From Dirofilaria immitis (Eukaryota; Nematoda; Chromadorea; Rhabditida; Onchocercidae): 64,000 nucleotides of DNA. The notes beneath the pieces are model-generated. The model searched no databases. It was not told the origin of the DNA and saw only the letters and a program-made list of their open reading frames with translations. A program made the position numbers and the translations under genes. The stretch covers positions 310,001 through 374,000 of the forward strand of contig JAKNDB010000079.1 in NCBI GenBank assembly GCA_024305405.1, written 5' to 3'. Numbering within the stretch: position 1 is the first letter of the stretch; each line of letters begins with the position of its first letter. Shown one piece after another: positions 25,411 through 39,860 of this stretch.

Positions 25411-27315
25411 ATAAATTTTATTCGTGAAAACGACGACTGACAATATAATGTATCATGATATAATGTAACACATTATATTGTGAGTTATAATGTGTCGAAA
25501 TGCGTCATGATAAACTCATAATATAATAGAGAAATATCGATAGTAAAGCTGAAATATAACAAAAATAAAAATAGTAAAGAAGTTATTCAGAGTTATTAAT
25601 AAAGTTAGAAGAAATCACTTGTTGAATAACCGATCCTAATGAATAATATCCAAAAATAATAACTGTTGATTTTATAATGATATTTGCAACAATCTATTCT
25701 TAGCAACGCCCTATGTCCTGAGGCATGATAGATCAAAATCTGATTGATTATAATGCTTTAAGCAACATCCTTCGTATAATTGTAGGAATGACATTTAAAG
25801 GAATAATTTTTTGTTCGGAAAATATAAATTAAAACAATTTTATTATAAAATCACTTGAGACAAGGGGAATCTGATACAGTTCTGAGACGAATTCAATTTC
25901 AGCTTCATAAATGACTTCTTCGCTATACTTATATTTTTCATTATTCGAAAACACGATAGATTCTCATTACATCCGATAATATCATAGGTTCACGATATGG
26001 GGCTTCCTCCAAACTTTTCATACTTTTCAGATATACTGAAGCATTATGGAATATTCAGATTTTCGGATTTATGTGGAGGTATAACATCATGATAAGGAAA
26101 TAATGCATTATAATGCAAGTTCTTGATCCATATTCGAGTAAACTTCAGTTATTTTGGAGCGTAATTATTTCCGGCTTATTTCATGTGTCATTGAAGTAAC
26201 GAACAACAGTCTGAAATCATCCGCTTATTGTTTTTAGACAACTAAAATATATGCCATAATGTTGCTTAATTTAACTTTAATAATTTAATTTTTGATTTTT
26301 GACATCTGGTACCTTCTGAAGATACACTGAAGTATCAAAATCATTCCAGAATTTTCTTAAATTTAAATTACTACTGAGTGTTGGCAACGTTAATTTAAGT
26401 AATGAATCTTAAAGTTTTAGTTCTTTATTTATACAGCCTTGCACTGTAGTACTAATTCGGCATTATCCTTGCACTTTGCATATAGGATAATAGTTTCTCT
26501 TTCATTATTTATTAAATTTAAAATACCTTTACTTTCCTTGATCATCTCCGCAAAGTTCTCTTTTCTTTATACGGCCATGATTTATTGAACATATATTTTT
26601 GCTGGTTGATTCGATCGAGCTAAGTATAATTCGAGACCTTTTTTTCTCTCACCACACGGACAGAATTGATCCTTGGTGTTCTTTGTTATTGGTTATGGAA
26701 AAATTTTGTGGAGATTTAACTCAGGTTTTAATTACATTCTATCATTAGATTGATAGAATGTAATAAAAGTACTAAATTGAAGTGAATCGAGACGTATTCT
26801 CAATCAAATCATTCGATAAGAATTTTCTTCTCCGGATGAATTATCCTATTTATATAGTAGGAATTACTTTATAACATTTCAAACACTGTACATATGATTG
26901 ATTACCAGGGCGAAAGAATTGGATAAATGATTCAACAAAGATATCGAAATATTATTTTATTTTTTGTTTGATTAATCATTGGTCTAAGAAATATTCCAAA
27001 TAAAGCAGTCTTCAAACTAAAGATTGCACGAATTTATTTAGTTATTCCAAGATATTTTTATAATACAAAGTACTCTGATTATTTGGACATATTTTCATTA
27101 TAAAAATATTCTATTTAATATCTTATTACTAATATTTTATTAATAAGCATGCTTTCGGTAAATTTCAAATTTGTCTACATTATTTATATAAATTTTTTAT
27201 TGCAAAAGTAATAAGTATGCTTTACCAAATAAAGTACAATAAAAAGTTTCACTGTTTTTAATTTATTTAACAAGCAGCCTATACCATTACAGTTGCCGGA
27301 AAAACCGAAAGAAAA
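25411..27315. other. Intergenic, no gene recognised
   Basis: AT-rich sequence without coding signals. It starts with several ATAATGT/ACATTAT direct and inverted words (25441-25500) and contains the hairpin at 26731-26764. Confidence 0.5.
26731..26764. repeat. Perfect 14-bp hairpin
   Basis: ATTACATTCTATCA and its exact reverse complement TGATAGAATGTAAT are separated by six bases. No T-run or gene border gives it a role. Confidence 0.9.
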
Positions 27316-27733
27316 TAAAGTAATTCTTTTATAAGACATTTCACATGAATGAGTATAGAGTGTATATGCATTTTTTCTGTATTATGTAAGATATAAGCTA
27401 TATACCGACACTGAAACAAAGCCCCTTTCTCTTATAATCACACTGTATCATGATCCACCACCTACAAAAAAGGGGGTCCCAAATGAAACGAGAAGAATTG
27501 TGAATAAAAGATCAGTTGGATCCATCACACGAACATCCTTTATTCTCCTCTTTACTATCGAACTTATTTATCCATTTTGCCTTATCAAATAGACCTTTTA
27601 TTCGCTATATCATAACGACGATATTGTATAACTTGTTAATTCAACTACTGAATAAAATACTTTCTATCGATTCTTTACAATTAACCAACAAGATGAACTT
27701 TTCCTATAATTTTTGGTGCCACGAGCTGGAAAT

Positions 27734-28587
27734 ATGACGACAAGCTTAATGAAAAGCGCGGAACCAATAATAATTAAACTGATTGAACTCCTAAGTGAGA
27801 TCCGAAGTTTGGATTTGTCGTCTCCAAATCAAAAACTGTCATTGGAAGAATTGTATCAATAATATGCAACAAAAAAAAATAATTGAAAATAATCGAAGTA
27901 AAGCTACGACGCTTCGAAATACACATTGGTCACTTGGAATCGGTCAATACAAAATAGCTGGATTATATCAATGATATAGTCACTTCACAAAAAGGAAGGA
28001 CGAAGAAAAAAGTACGCCAAAATGATTGACGATGAAATCACAAATTTAATAACTGAAGGTAAAGAAGTGGTCATCATATTAGACATGTATAAAAAGGATC
28101 AATAATTGAACGAAGAAAAAATTCATGTTTAAAAAAGAATTTAAACAATAAGATGTTTAAAAAACAGCCTTTTTATCGACGATAAATTTGCCGCAATTAC
28201 CGTTGCAAATATTCAGCGGAGATCTTAAAATTTGGAAAGAATTTTGGAGCAGTTTTGATTCTGCTGTACATTCCCAAGAAAATTCCAGATACAAAAAACT
28301 CAATTATTTAGTCGCCTGTTTAAGAGGAAAAGCACTAAAGGGCTACGATATTGCACCGGAAAATCATAGGTTATAAGGAAAGTCTTAGTGAAAAATTCGG
28401 GGAGACCTTAATTATTAAGAACTCTCTTTATAACGAATTACATGCAGTCAAAAAGCATGATCGAAAATGGAAAGCTATAGTGGAAGCAATAGAGAGAATT
28501 CTTCGTCAACTAGAAGTTATCAGGAAAATCATCAACATTCGTGTATTGAAATACTCATCGAAATCAAGCTGCCAGGGTAAATCTTAG
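27734..28587 (+). pseudogene. Gag remnant of element 2
   Basis: It starts MTTSLMKSAEPIIIKLIELL and reaches a stop at about 27862. It resumes at 28188 with LPLQIFSGDLKIWKEFWSSF and CLRGKALKGYDIAPENH, then after a shift LYNELHAVKKHDRKWKAIVE and ERILRQLEVI. FSGDxxxWxxFWSSFxxxVH is the hallmark of the BEL/Pao Gag. At least two frameshifts and a stop break it. Confidence 0.85.
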
Positions 28588-28740
28588 ATAAGATATATCA
28601 ACAAACAGAAGAAGATGATACCTGGTCAGTTACAAAACTTCGACAGTTTCTCGGAAGATTAGTAAAACGAAATAACCAAGTAACTAGAAGTCAAGTCTCA
28701 AGTATCAACGACGAATAACAAGTTATGAAGTTCAGGTCCA

Positions 28741-28853
28741 AATATCAAATAGACCTTTTATTCGCTATATCATAACGATGATATTGTATGCCTTGTTCAT
28801 CCAACTACCGCGATTCTTTACGACAATCAACCAACAAGATAAACTTTTCCTAT
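28741..28853 (+). repeat. Partial 3' LTR of element 2
   Basis: It repeats the part of the 5' LTR from about 27582 to 27705 (ATCATAACGAYGATATTGTA, ACCAACAAGATRAACTTTTC) with a short internal gap. The copies differ at few positions. Confidence 0.85.
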
Positions 28854-29126
28854 ATCAATTTTTTCTTTAATAAAGTCTACTGATTAACTGCTGACCGATA
28901 ATTATATGAAAATGGATTAATTTCAAATTTTTTTAAAAATGTCATAGTATTAGCAAACACTCTAATTAATTCAAATTTAACTAAGAAACTATGCCATAAC
29001 AATCATACCGACATCAAAAACAGAACAAAGCAACATAAATATCGAATGAACGTCACATTGTATTTTATGAACAATCCATATTTTCCTTATGTTTACATAT
29101 CATCCAATTCGATCTTTACGCACATT

Positions 29127-30096
<970 letters not shown>

Positions 30097-30477
30097 TTAA
30101 ACTTTTTCAGCAGTTTTCTTTGGCAGCAGTACTGCTTGAATGTTTGGCAGTACACCGCCTTGCGCAATTGTCACACCAGCCAGTAGTTTGTTCAATTCTT
30201 CATCATTGCGCACAGCCAATTGTAGATGTCTCGGATTGATCCGTGTCTTCTTATTGTCACGCGCTGCATTTCCAGCCAATTCTAACACTTCGGCAGCCAA
30301 ATATTCCAGAACAGCAGCTAGATATACTGGAGCACCAGCACCAACACGCTCTGCATAGTTTCCCTTACGTAATAATCGATGAATTCGTCCTACCGGGAAT
30401 TGCAAACCAGCACGCGATGAACGGCTTTTCGCTTTCCCAGAAGACTTCGCCTTGCCACCTTTTCCACGTCCTGACAT
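30097..30477 (-). CDS. H2A: Histone H2A
   Basis: A complete 126-residue H2A with [15 protein letters not shown], the [20 protein letters not shown] core, the NDEELNKLL acidic patch and a KKTAEKV tail. It lacks SQ(E/D)Y of H2A.X and the H2A.Z-type changes, so it is a canonical type. The coding part has no intron. Nine bases before the ATG is TTTCTTTCAG (minus 30497-30488), a strong splice acceptor. It may serve a 5' UTR intron whose donor could be GTAAGG at about 30747, or a trans-splice leader. Divergent from H2B. Confidence 0.97.
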   Translation of the reverse strand: MSGRGKGGKAKSSGKAKSRSSRAGLQFPVGRIHRLLRKGNYAERVGAGAPVYLAAVLEYLAAEVLELAGNAARDNKKTRINPRHLQLAVRNDEELNKLLAGVTIAQGGVLPNIQAVLLPKKTAEKV

Positions 30478-30744
30478 AATTCAATCTGAAAGAAATTTAC
30501 GACAACCTATAGCTTCTACACATACAATTATTCAACAGGTAATCGAATTTTGTCGGAGAACCCCTTCACGATCGATAAAACTTCCCTCCCCAACCCGTTC
30601 TCTCAAAACACGAACTACCAACACACACCAGCACCCGAACCCGATCAAACCCCCATTCTCAACGAAATCATATGCAACAGAATCCAAGCACTCCACAAAA
30701 CCCAAAGACACCAGCACCACCAACCCAACAGGAAAGTATCGCCT

Positions 30745-30925
30745 TACACGCGCCCGTCAACAGTTTTTGGGTTATTAACGCGTTCTATTTATATAAATGA
30801 GCGAGCGGACTGATCATGTTGACCACGCCTACTTCCTATGATAAAATGGGCGTAGCTTTCTGTATGCAACGCTCGATATTTCATATAAAAGGGAGTGAGA
30901 GTGAGTTGCACACTGTTCGTGTGAG
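30745..30925. promoter_or_regulatory. Divergent H2A/H2B promoter with two TATA boxes
   Basis: TTTATATAAA at 30788-30797 is placed to drive H2A on the minus strand, and TATAAAA at 30884-30890 to drive H2B on the plus strand. Between them, CCACGCCTA (about 30820) and GGGCGTAG (30848-30855) are GC-box-like words in opposite orientations. Potential donors follow each start region: GTAAGG (minus, about 30747) and GTGAGT (plus, about 30920). Their use is inferred. Confidence 0.65.
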
Positions 30926-31345
30926 TTTGGTGGGTTAGCGGGTGAATGAGCTGGGGTTGCTGGTTCTGTGGGGCGGGTTGTTTGCGTGTAGTGGGGAATT
31001 GAAAGGTGCTGGTTTGGTTGCAACATTTTGATGGGGGTGAAAGATATGTGCATTATTACATTGCTTTGCTCTTGTTCTGTTATGGAAAATGTCAATATGT
31101 CACAAGAATACCGAGGTACTGTCATGATAATGTATAACGGAATATTTTGTTCATATTTTTATGAATTATTTCTCTAATTCTTAATATTAAGTCATGTCTT
31201 CGTGAAATTTTCGAAGAGATAATTCGCGAAGAGGTTTATTATTCACTTTAAAAGAGAAAATAAGAGTAAGTGATTTTTTTGATTGCCATCAATAACGTTT
31301 TTTTTTCCAGATCTCTTGTATTTCGCAACGAAGGACCACAAAAAC

Positions 31346-31952
<607 letters not shown>

Positions 31953-34900
31953 TTATGTACATGTAATGTTCAATGTCTGTGTAATCTAAAGTTTCATGGA
32001 AGTGATCTCATCTTTATTGGTTAGGAACGAAGTTTCTCATTGAGAAAAAAGGCTTTGAAAAAACTTATTGTTTAAAAATAATTTGAATAGTCTTGATACT
32101 TTTATTTTTATGATTATGGTTTTCGTTGTTTCGATGCAGTCTGTAATGTCATTTCAGAATCCTGGAAGTCACAACATTGTTTTTGCTGTATAAGCTATTT
32201 ACATATCAACCTCTCTACTGAGCATTGGCGTGCGTGTTCACTGTATTCATCATAGTCATGTTCCGGTGTCTGTAGTGAATAAAATAAATTAATTTCTACC
32301 TTATGTATGAATATATCGATTTTGCTTTAATAATATCAGAGTCCAAAGATAATGTTTTGCTTCTGTGGAAACAGTTTGATTAAGACTCCGTATCAGGCGT
32401 TCTGTATGCTGTCAAACAGAATCGGTCGCCGAAATGGGAGTAAGTTAAATTAAATATGACGGGTGGGGAACGTAACAGCGTCGTGTGTGATTTGCACATT
32501 GTATTGAGATCCCTAAGTTATTTCAATGGACACTGAGGAGGAAAATACCGATAATGTTCTACCCTAGGTCAAGTATTGAGAGAATTCGAGGACACATAAT
32601 ATTAATTCCATAAAAAGTGCTGTAAATAATAATTAAAATTATATCATTAAGTATTGTATTTAAATTCATTAAATATTCAAATTTTAATTTTCAAAAATTA
32701 AATTTCAACAAAAGAGGACAGCTGAACTGAGTGGAATAATGTAGTGATATATGGTGGTCTGATAACTATTCAACAACTAAATAGGTAAAACTGAATCATC
32801 TAAAATGGCAAAATATATATCACTGGAAACTATGACAGTACGAGATTAATTATCTGTCAGCGGGTTGGTGGTCGAATAAATGGTGATAATCGATAAAACC
32901 AATTGGTAATAATAATAATATGTTGGTTGATGAGTTGTCGGAACTCGACCAATCGTCAAACTTACGGTAAATAAGTAATACGTAAGAAGTAGAGAAGATT
33001 TACAGTGAATACATCCTGTGCTGATCTTTGGAATATTGCGCTTAAGTAAATGTAACACTTGTCGGATCGAGCGATTTTGAAGCACCAAAAATTTTCGCCG
33101 AATATGATTTCGGTATTGCTGAATATGAAATTCTGGAAGCAAGTTGATTCTTTCTACGTCGCTTTCTCGAAAACCGTATTTTCTTCCATCGTATTGTTCG
33201 TCCCGCTTTCATATGCAGTAAACATTAGAGCCATTGGAAAAAAATTTGAAATTTAATCAGTTTTGAAACATATAATAATAGATCAGTTTTTAACTGAACT
33301 TCATCTATCCCTTTCTAAATTCGACCAGAAATGAATTCGACAACTGAATCTTGTCATAACTCAAAAATGGGCTATACTTATTTTTAAACTTCATCAATCT
33401 CCTGTAAAATCTGACAATAAAAATATCACAATCTAAAAATAAGCAAATTTTTTCCTAAATTATTAATAAATAATTATTATTACCGAAATTTTCCTAAATT
33501 ATTAATTAACAAATAGATGTCAACATTATTAATTAAATTTTATCTGCTTATCATTTTTCTTATATCAACTTAGTTGATAATAATTCTGCTATTAATATGA
33601 AGAAGAAAAGTTGATGACGCTATTAATTAAATGTTAAAAAGATAAGTTAAACCGAAATTGTTAGTTACCTTAGGCATATTCCAATTTGATAGGTTTATTT
33701 TTTCCGTATACCTGTAAGAAGTCAAAGGTCACATCCATTATTGATAGAAGAGATTACGCTCACTATTGATCGAATGCCGTATCTAATATTAAATATTTTC
33801 TAGAGGAATAATAATCTCATTACACTTCTTTCTTCTCTCCTTTTCTACCTCTCCTTTCATTTCCCTTTCTCTTATTTGACCTTACCTAAATCACCTCCCA
33901 TTCTGATCCCGATAGAGGGATATAAAAGCATCCTTACCTCATCCCTGCTTCATATTTTGATCTCATTGTTACCTTATTCCCCGGCACCATTCGTCGGCAG
34001 CATTGTCGAGTTCTACGCTTATCTTTTGTTCAGCGTTAAAGTCGTTCACTTCAGGAAGGTATCCGTTCGAGCCGGAATTTTAGTTTCCAATTAGCCGACA
34101 TTGCTCGTCTACTCCATATACATAGGCCAATTCGAATTTTTTCTTTGATTGAGAAAAAGATTTATTTTGGTGGTGCTGGAGGATCGGCTATTTTGTCATG
34201 ATGAAATCACCGAAGTGTGAAAGTAATCACTGCGACTGGAAATGCTACCATCTGAAGTGTTTAACGGTTAATTCCGCGACATTAGCGCAGTTTGATGATA
34301 ACAATGAATTCAGTGGCATTATGCTAATGAATGGTTACCGTATGTTACCGAAATGATATCCTGAGAAGAAAGAAAAGAAAAAAACTTTTCGTCAACTTCT
34401 CATGAAAAATGTCTTTAATTTTCTCCCACACAAATTTTTTTGACTTTTTCAAGAGTGGTTGATAATTTTTTCAATAAATTTTCTAAAATTCTCAGGTATC
34501 TTTCGATTATGCTCAATTTAATAATGCACTAAATTTGCTCAAAATAATAAAGTGCCTTAAAAATTGACACCCAACGGCTCAGCTGAGCCACAAATACAAT
34601 GAATCATGCTTTTCCTTCGTATCTCTTAATACTTTTTTCTCGTAAATAAAATCCGTGATATTTTTTAAATTGAAAAAATTATTATAATTAAAAATTCGCG
34701 ACTCAATTGAATAGATAGCAAATAATTGTATTTGATAGGCAATTCTGAATTTATCTTGGCCATAAAAATATAATTTTGATTGTTAAATATGAAAGAAAAA
34801 AACAACAGAACAAAAAAATCCCATAATTAAATATTAATTTCTTTTTTCAAATATGGCTTCTTGTCTGATTCTGATTTTATATTTTATGTTCAATCTATTC

Positions 34901-37178
34901 TCGTTAATTTTTTTCTATATTATATGATAACTTTTTAGATTATATATCGATGTAAATTGAAATAAATAAACAATTTAACATTCACTCTTTCATGTTTACA
35001 AAGAAAGACAAAGACAAAGTTGGGATATATTATAAATAAGAATTCGAAATTAAAGATTGAAAGGAGAACAGAAATGAATTAATTTATTGATTTCCGAGGG
35101 CAGAAAAAGAAAGAAAGAAAGAAAGAAGTTAAAATGATAGTTTGAGAGAAATGGCGGCTTTACTCTTGAGATAACAAAACAGTTGGTTATATCTGATTAT
35201 TGTTGCATAAGAAAAAAAAGAATGAACAACAAACAGTCTGTTGGATCATCAACAATACGAAAAGCGCGGCAAGGTGACCGACAATTATAGCTCTTTGAGC
35301 AGATGAAAATTATGTTCAACATTAATTAATTAATACGATGAGGGACTTCTGATCATTTCAAATTTTCTAATGAAAACTACACCCAGATATTGTTTTGCGG
35401 TCTAATAACTCTGATAACAATTTAATAGTATTACTGTTGCAATCATTTAGCAATGACTAAACGAATAATAATTGGAAATTTTGTAGAATAAAGGATGATG
35501 TTAAAAATACTTAATAATAATAAATGATCGACAGATCGAGAAAGGGACCATATAATGACCAGAATGATCAATAGAACAATTGTATCAATGCATGCATATA
35601 GATAATGAGAAAATATATGTAGTGTGAAAAACTTAATTAAAAATATTTAAAGTATTCCTACGAAGCCATTCTGTCCATTATCAATTGATGATAGGAAATC
35701 TATTAATTAAGTGATAATTTTTATGGAATATTTAAATATGAGATGATATATATTTATCCGAAGATTCTACAGATTCAAAAATTATGTAGAAATAATTTCC
35801 ATGATAAAAATTAAATTTTATTGTAATTATTTATCAAATTTTTATATAAAATATAAAAGCAAACGTTGCATATCAAATCATATCATATGTATTACTTATC
35901 CTACTTATTTTTATTTTTATTTTCATTTTTTTGTTCTTGATTTTTTAATTTGAATTATTTATGCAATGAGAAAAATATATATATACATCATTCTTCATCC
36001 TTTTTTCATGTAATAAGAATAATTGCTCAAAAATACAATATTAAATTAAAAATAATATTTTAATATTATTTTATTTAAAGCAATGTTTTTGAATTTTTTT
36101 TCAATATTTTTAATAATTTCTATTTAAATATTTTGATATTTATTCATTCAAAAATGTTAAATATGAATGATTTATTAGATCATTATTGATTTACAATAAT
36201 TTCTAATCTTTATTTTTTCAATTATTATTTCAATACTTTTGGAAAATTTGAATAAAATTATCAATAAACAAAGATATTCATATAAGACGAAAAATTGCTA
36301 TATAAAATACATAAATTATATACTTTTTTGGAGTAAATTAATAATTAAGCAAAGCATTTCATTTACCGGAAATTATATTAAAAATAATATGAAGAACTAA
36401 AAATCCATTCAAATTTTCATATTTTTAAAATATTAGATATATTAATAAATACAAGTGTATGCAATAAGTAAACAGTTATTTCACTCAACGTAACATAACA
36501 AGATTATACTTTTAATGAGTACAACTATTCTTTCTTCCCCTTATGTTAAATTTCATAATTTGGTTTAGATTTCACGATTTTGTATTCTGTATATTTGAAT
36601 AAAATATACTTCATTTTTGTTCATTACGATGATGATAGTAATTTTGAATGTTAAATAGAGATTATTTATCGATTAATTTTAATCGATCAATTTAAAAGTC
36701 ATAAATCTTATTTTAATAAATTATTATTAAAATAATATATTACTGCAATTAAAGGCTTTAGAAAGTAATTCAAATGAAAAAGTTGAGCCACAATTTTTTA
36801 GGCTTATGCTCATCTGATTTATCGTTCGATTTCTCAAAAATGATGAAACTTATCGAGCCTTATCAATTATTTGTGATACTTTTTTTCTTTTTTGCAAAAC
36901 ACTTTAGTGTTATTTTAATTCTATTGTTTAGGACATTTTTTTCTTAATTTTAAAATTGTAATATTAAATTGAACTCTCCTCCATCTCTCCTTTTGTATCT
37001 TTTAAAGATCAAAAATTTTAAGCAACATACCATTATAGATGGATCTAATTCAAAAAAATTCCAAAATTTCGAAAAAATTTGCTAGATTTTTATCACATCT
37101 TGTCACTCTATCACATTCTCTTTCTCTCTTCTCTTTAAGAGAATCTCTTTAAGATATCTTTTCCGGATTTTTTGGAAT
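31953..37178. other. Long AT-rich intergenic stretch
   Basis: Poly(A) signals of H2B lie near 32277. Short frames at minus 33142-32846, plus 33059-33256 and plus 33876-34094 show no family features. From about 34500 to 37100 the sequence is extremely AT-rich without coding signal. I looked here for upstream exons of the myosin fragment and recognised none. Confidence 0.5.
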
Positions 37179-37797
37179 AAGGATATGCCAAGAATTGAGA
37201 AATACCTCCAAGTTCACTCCTGAATGAAGTGGAATCATTTTTTCGAACTAGACAACATCCTTTAGCATTGCACTGTCTCATAAGACTTCGACAGATTCAT
37301 CGGTATGCTCTCAAATTTTTATTAAATATATCATCAATTAACTCTAAAATTAAGAAAGGTGATGAAAAAATTTTCCTTCTTTTATTTCTTCTCTTTTCTT
37401 ACACAAATTACGATAAAATTCCAGAATCAGTCGTCGAAAATTTCCGCCACATGATGTGGAAGTGGAAGCAATACGACAGCGGACGGTGCAAATATTTCAT
37501 AAAGTTTTTTTCCTGACAATACAGATGAGATTATCGAAGTTGATTCGATAACAAAAGCTCATGATTTTTGTCACCGAATTGCAGCACGCCTAGGACTCAA
37601 ATCTGTCGATGGATTTGCTCTGTTTGTGAAATTAGATAGCAAAGGTGACAAATTGTTTGATGTAGTTTGCAATGATAAACAATGCATCTATTCTTTTTTC
37701 ATCTTCGGGAATTGGAATCTTCGATGAATTATTCTTCTTTCAGTGATCTCAGTACCGGATATGCCCAAATAAAATTAAAACGATTGAAGATTTGAAA
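37179..37797 (+). pseudogene. Isolated fragment of a myosin VIIa tail (second MyTH4/FERM)
   Basis: Class VII myosins carry two MyTH4-FERM units. Exon-like block 37179-37302 reads MPRIEKYLQVHS, then after a shift HPLALHCLIRLRQIH. GTATGC/TTCCAG borders enclose a short intron, and block 37425-37797 reads [40 protein letters not shown] and [20 protein letters not shown]. These follow the junction between the second MyTH4 and FERM of myosin VIIa closely (KYPPHLVEVEAIQHKT, FPDDTDEAFEV). The T-run at 37505-37511 is one short. No motor, neck or later FERM lobes were recognised nearby, so it looks like a duplicated or relocated piece. A gene with very long introns is the alternative. Confidence 0.8.
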
Positions 37798-38583
37798 AAT
37801 CAAATCATTTCTTCGTGTCAGATATAGATTTCATCATTCAAAATATCTGTAAAATATTACTAATTCTCGATTAATTCTAAATATTCCAATATTACTGCCC
37901 GAATATTTTCCCTTTAATTTTTGAATATTCAAATAAGTTTGTCTTATTTAGGCTTCAAATTTCGGAAAATAAGAAAAATTGACATATAAATTTTATTAAT
38001 TATAAAATTTAAAACATTAATATCAAGAAGTATTTTTGCGTCATATTAAATCTTTAAAATTAATTAGATTAATCAATTGTGAAATCATAAAAGTATTTAA
38101 TTACAATTTTAAATTATAAATTTATCTTTGGAGATTAATAAAATTTAACATTCTTATATTAATATTATTTGAACATTTTCTTCTTTTTCAAATTTTTTGA
38201 GCAAAAATTTGTCAGCAAAACTTTTAAGATCTCCCGAGATCTATTTTCTTGATTGATAATTATTCAGTTCGTTGATCAATTAAGCATCGTTTATCATTTA
38301 TTTATTATTGAGAAGATGTTGTAACCTCCTAATTCTCTTCATATAGTCAAATGAAGGGATCTTTGTTGCCCTAGATTCGGGAGTTCCAAAATTTCTTGAA
38401 ATTTTTTTCTTAGATGCTAATCATTCAGTTCGTTTATCATTTATCATTAACAAAATATTGTGATCCCTCGCACTCTCTTTGCATAGATACCCAAGTGATA
38501 GAACTTTTATCATCCTAGGTTTTAAGAGCTAAAAATACATCTGAGAAATTTTCGTCTGAGAGATATCATTCTATCGATTTTTA
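37798..38583. other. No gene recognised
   Basis: AT-rich sequence. Two similar blocks (38270-38310 and 38425-38460) share TTCAGTTCGTTxATCA and TTTATCATT words, perhaps an old duplication. Confidence 0.4.
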
Positions 38584-39100
38584 AGACATTTCCTCTCTTT
38601 CCCTCATTTCTTCCCCCACAACTTCTCTCTTTCTCCTTCTCTTGCTCCCTCTCTCTCTCTCTCGCCCTTCCTTTCAATAATGCGACGTTTGACAGGGAAG
38701 GTGACAATAAAAGTGATAATTGAATGAAAGATTTGTCATATCGCATTTCTTCGATTTACTTCTTTACTGTTTACTTTCTTCCGGAATATTTTATGGATTA
38801 TTACCTTTATCGGGATACAAAGAGAGGGAGAGAGGGAAGAGAGAAAGAGAGAGAGAAAAGAGGAGATAAAATCCTGAAATAAAAATAGAAGAGAGAGAGA
38901 GAAAGATTGTTTCTTCGCTTTGCTTTCTCTACCACTAACTCTTTTTTCGGAATATTTTACGGAATGATATTTTGCAAGATTATTTAAGAGAGAGGAGAAG
39001 TAAAAAGGGGGCAAGGGAGAGAGAGAGAAAATGGGAGTGATGAAACCTAAGATAAAAATGAGAAATGGGAAGATAGAGAGAGAGAGGGAGAGAGTGGGAA
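38584..39100. repeat. Purine/pyrimidine-rich low-complexity region
   Basis: CT-rich to about 38670, then GA-rich arrays (GAGAGA runs) at 38818-38910 and 38988-39096. Frames through it are low-complexity artefacts. Confidence 0.85.
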
Positions 39101-39207
39101 AAATTCTCGATAGGAATTGGCCATATACCCTTCCCGCTATGATCGATTTTTCAATACCGGTCGATTACATCGAGGAGGAAATTTGTTCATTCAGACTGAG
39201 CACTCTC

Positions 39208-39244
39208 ATTCATTCATCCATCCATCCATTCATTCATCACCATC

Positions 39245-39275
<31 letters not shown>

Positions 39276-39477
39276 TCATCATCATCGTCATCATCATCAC
39301 TATCACCATTGCCACAACTTTCTTTTCTCTCTTGTCAACAAAACAAAGTTATTGCAGCATTAGCAGTGGCGGCAGCAGTAGCAGCATCAGTAGTAGCAGC
39401 AGTAGCAGCAGTAACAGCAGCAGCAGCAGCAGCAGCAGCGATAGTATCAGCATCAGCGATAGCAGTGGTAGTAATAA

Positions 39478-39513
<36 letters not shown>

Positions 39514-39534
39514 TAGTAGCAACAGCAGCAGAGG
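39208..39534. repeat. CAT/CATC and GCA/GTA microsatellites
   Basis: ATTC/ATCC then CATCAT repeats at 39208-39310, followed by GCA, AGT and GTA trinucleotides at 39356-39534. They produce poly-His, poly-Ser, poly-Val and poly-Ala frames with no evidence of being genes. Confidence 0.9.
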
Positions 39535-39860
39535 AAATGCGGCCTTTGCCGATCGACAAGAATGGTCGATATCGAGGTGGGAGGAAGAAGGAGGAAGAGT
39601 GTGGGAAGAGCCAGGCAAAATAGTTGGTATATATTTGTCTGTTCCCCGAGGGAGTGCCCATTTTACCATTCCCAAATCTAAACCCGAGCAAATCGACCGA
39701 TCATCCCTTCCCCCGCCCTCTCCCGATGCCCCTCCTCTACATTGCCTAGCAGCAGCAGCTCTCGTACCGCACACCGATCTTCCTTCCTTTACTTCTCCAC
39801 TCACACAACACCTCATCACCTGCACTCACCAACCGCTCTTCCCATTCGACTTTTTTTTGC
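39535..39860. other. GC-richer island upstream of the MADF gene
   Basis: This stretch is clearly richer in G and C than the window average, with several CG dinucleotides and C-rich runs (CCCTTCCCCCGCCCTC). It ends about 400 bases before the MADF ATG and may hold its promoter. Confidence 0.4.

Larger units (their letters stand above)
27316..28853 (+). mobile_element. Internally deleted BEL/Pao element (element 2)
   Basis: An LTR-like block at about 27316-27713 resembles the element 1 LTR in layout (TTCACATGAATG near the start, CCACCTACAAAAAAGGGGGT). It is followed by TGGTGCCACGAGCTGG (27714-27729), a likely primer binding site, then gag remains. Part of the LTR recurs at 28741-28853 (AATAGACCTTTTATTCGCTA). 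Pol is missing, so this is a deletion derivative. Confidence 0.8.

Noticed and set aside
25426..25440. 15-base word GAAAACGACGACTGA shared with 16212-16226
   Set aside because: An isolated match without flanking similarity; not enough to claim a related insertion.
33876..34094. 72-codon plus-strand hydrophobic frame
   Set aside because: No recognisable domain or supporting splice signals.
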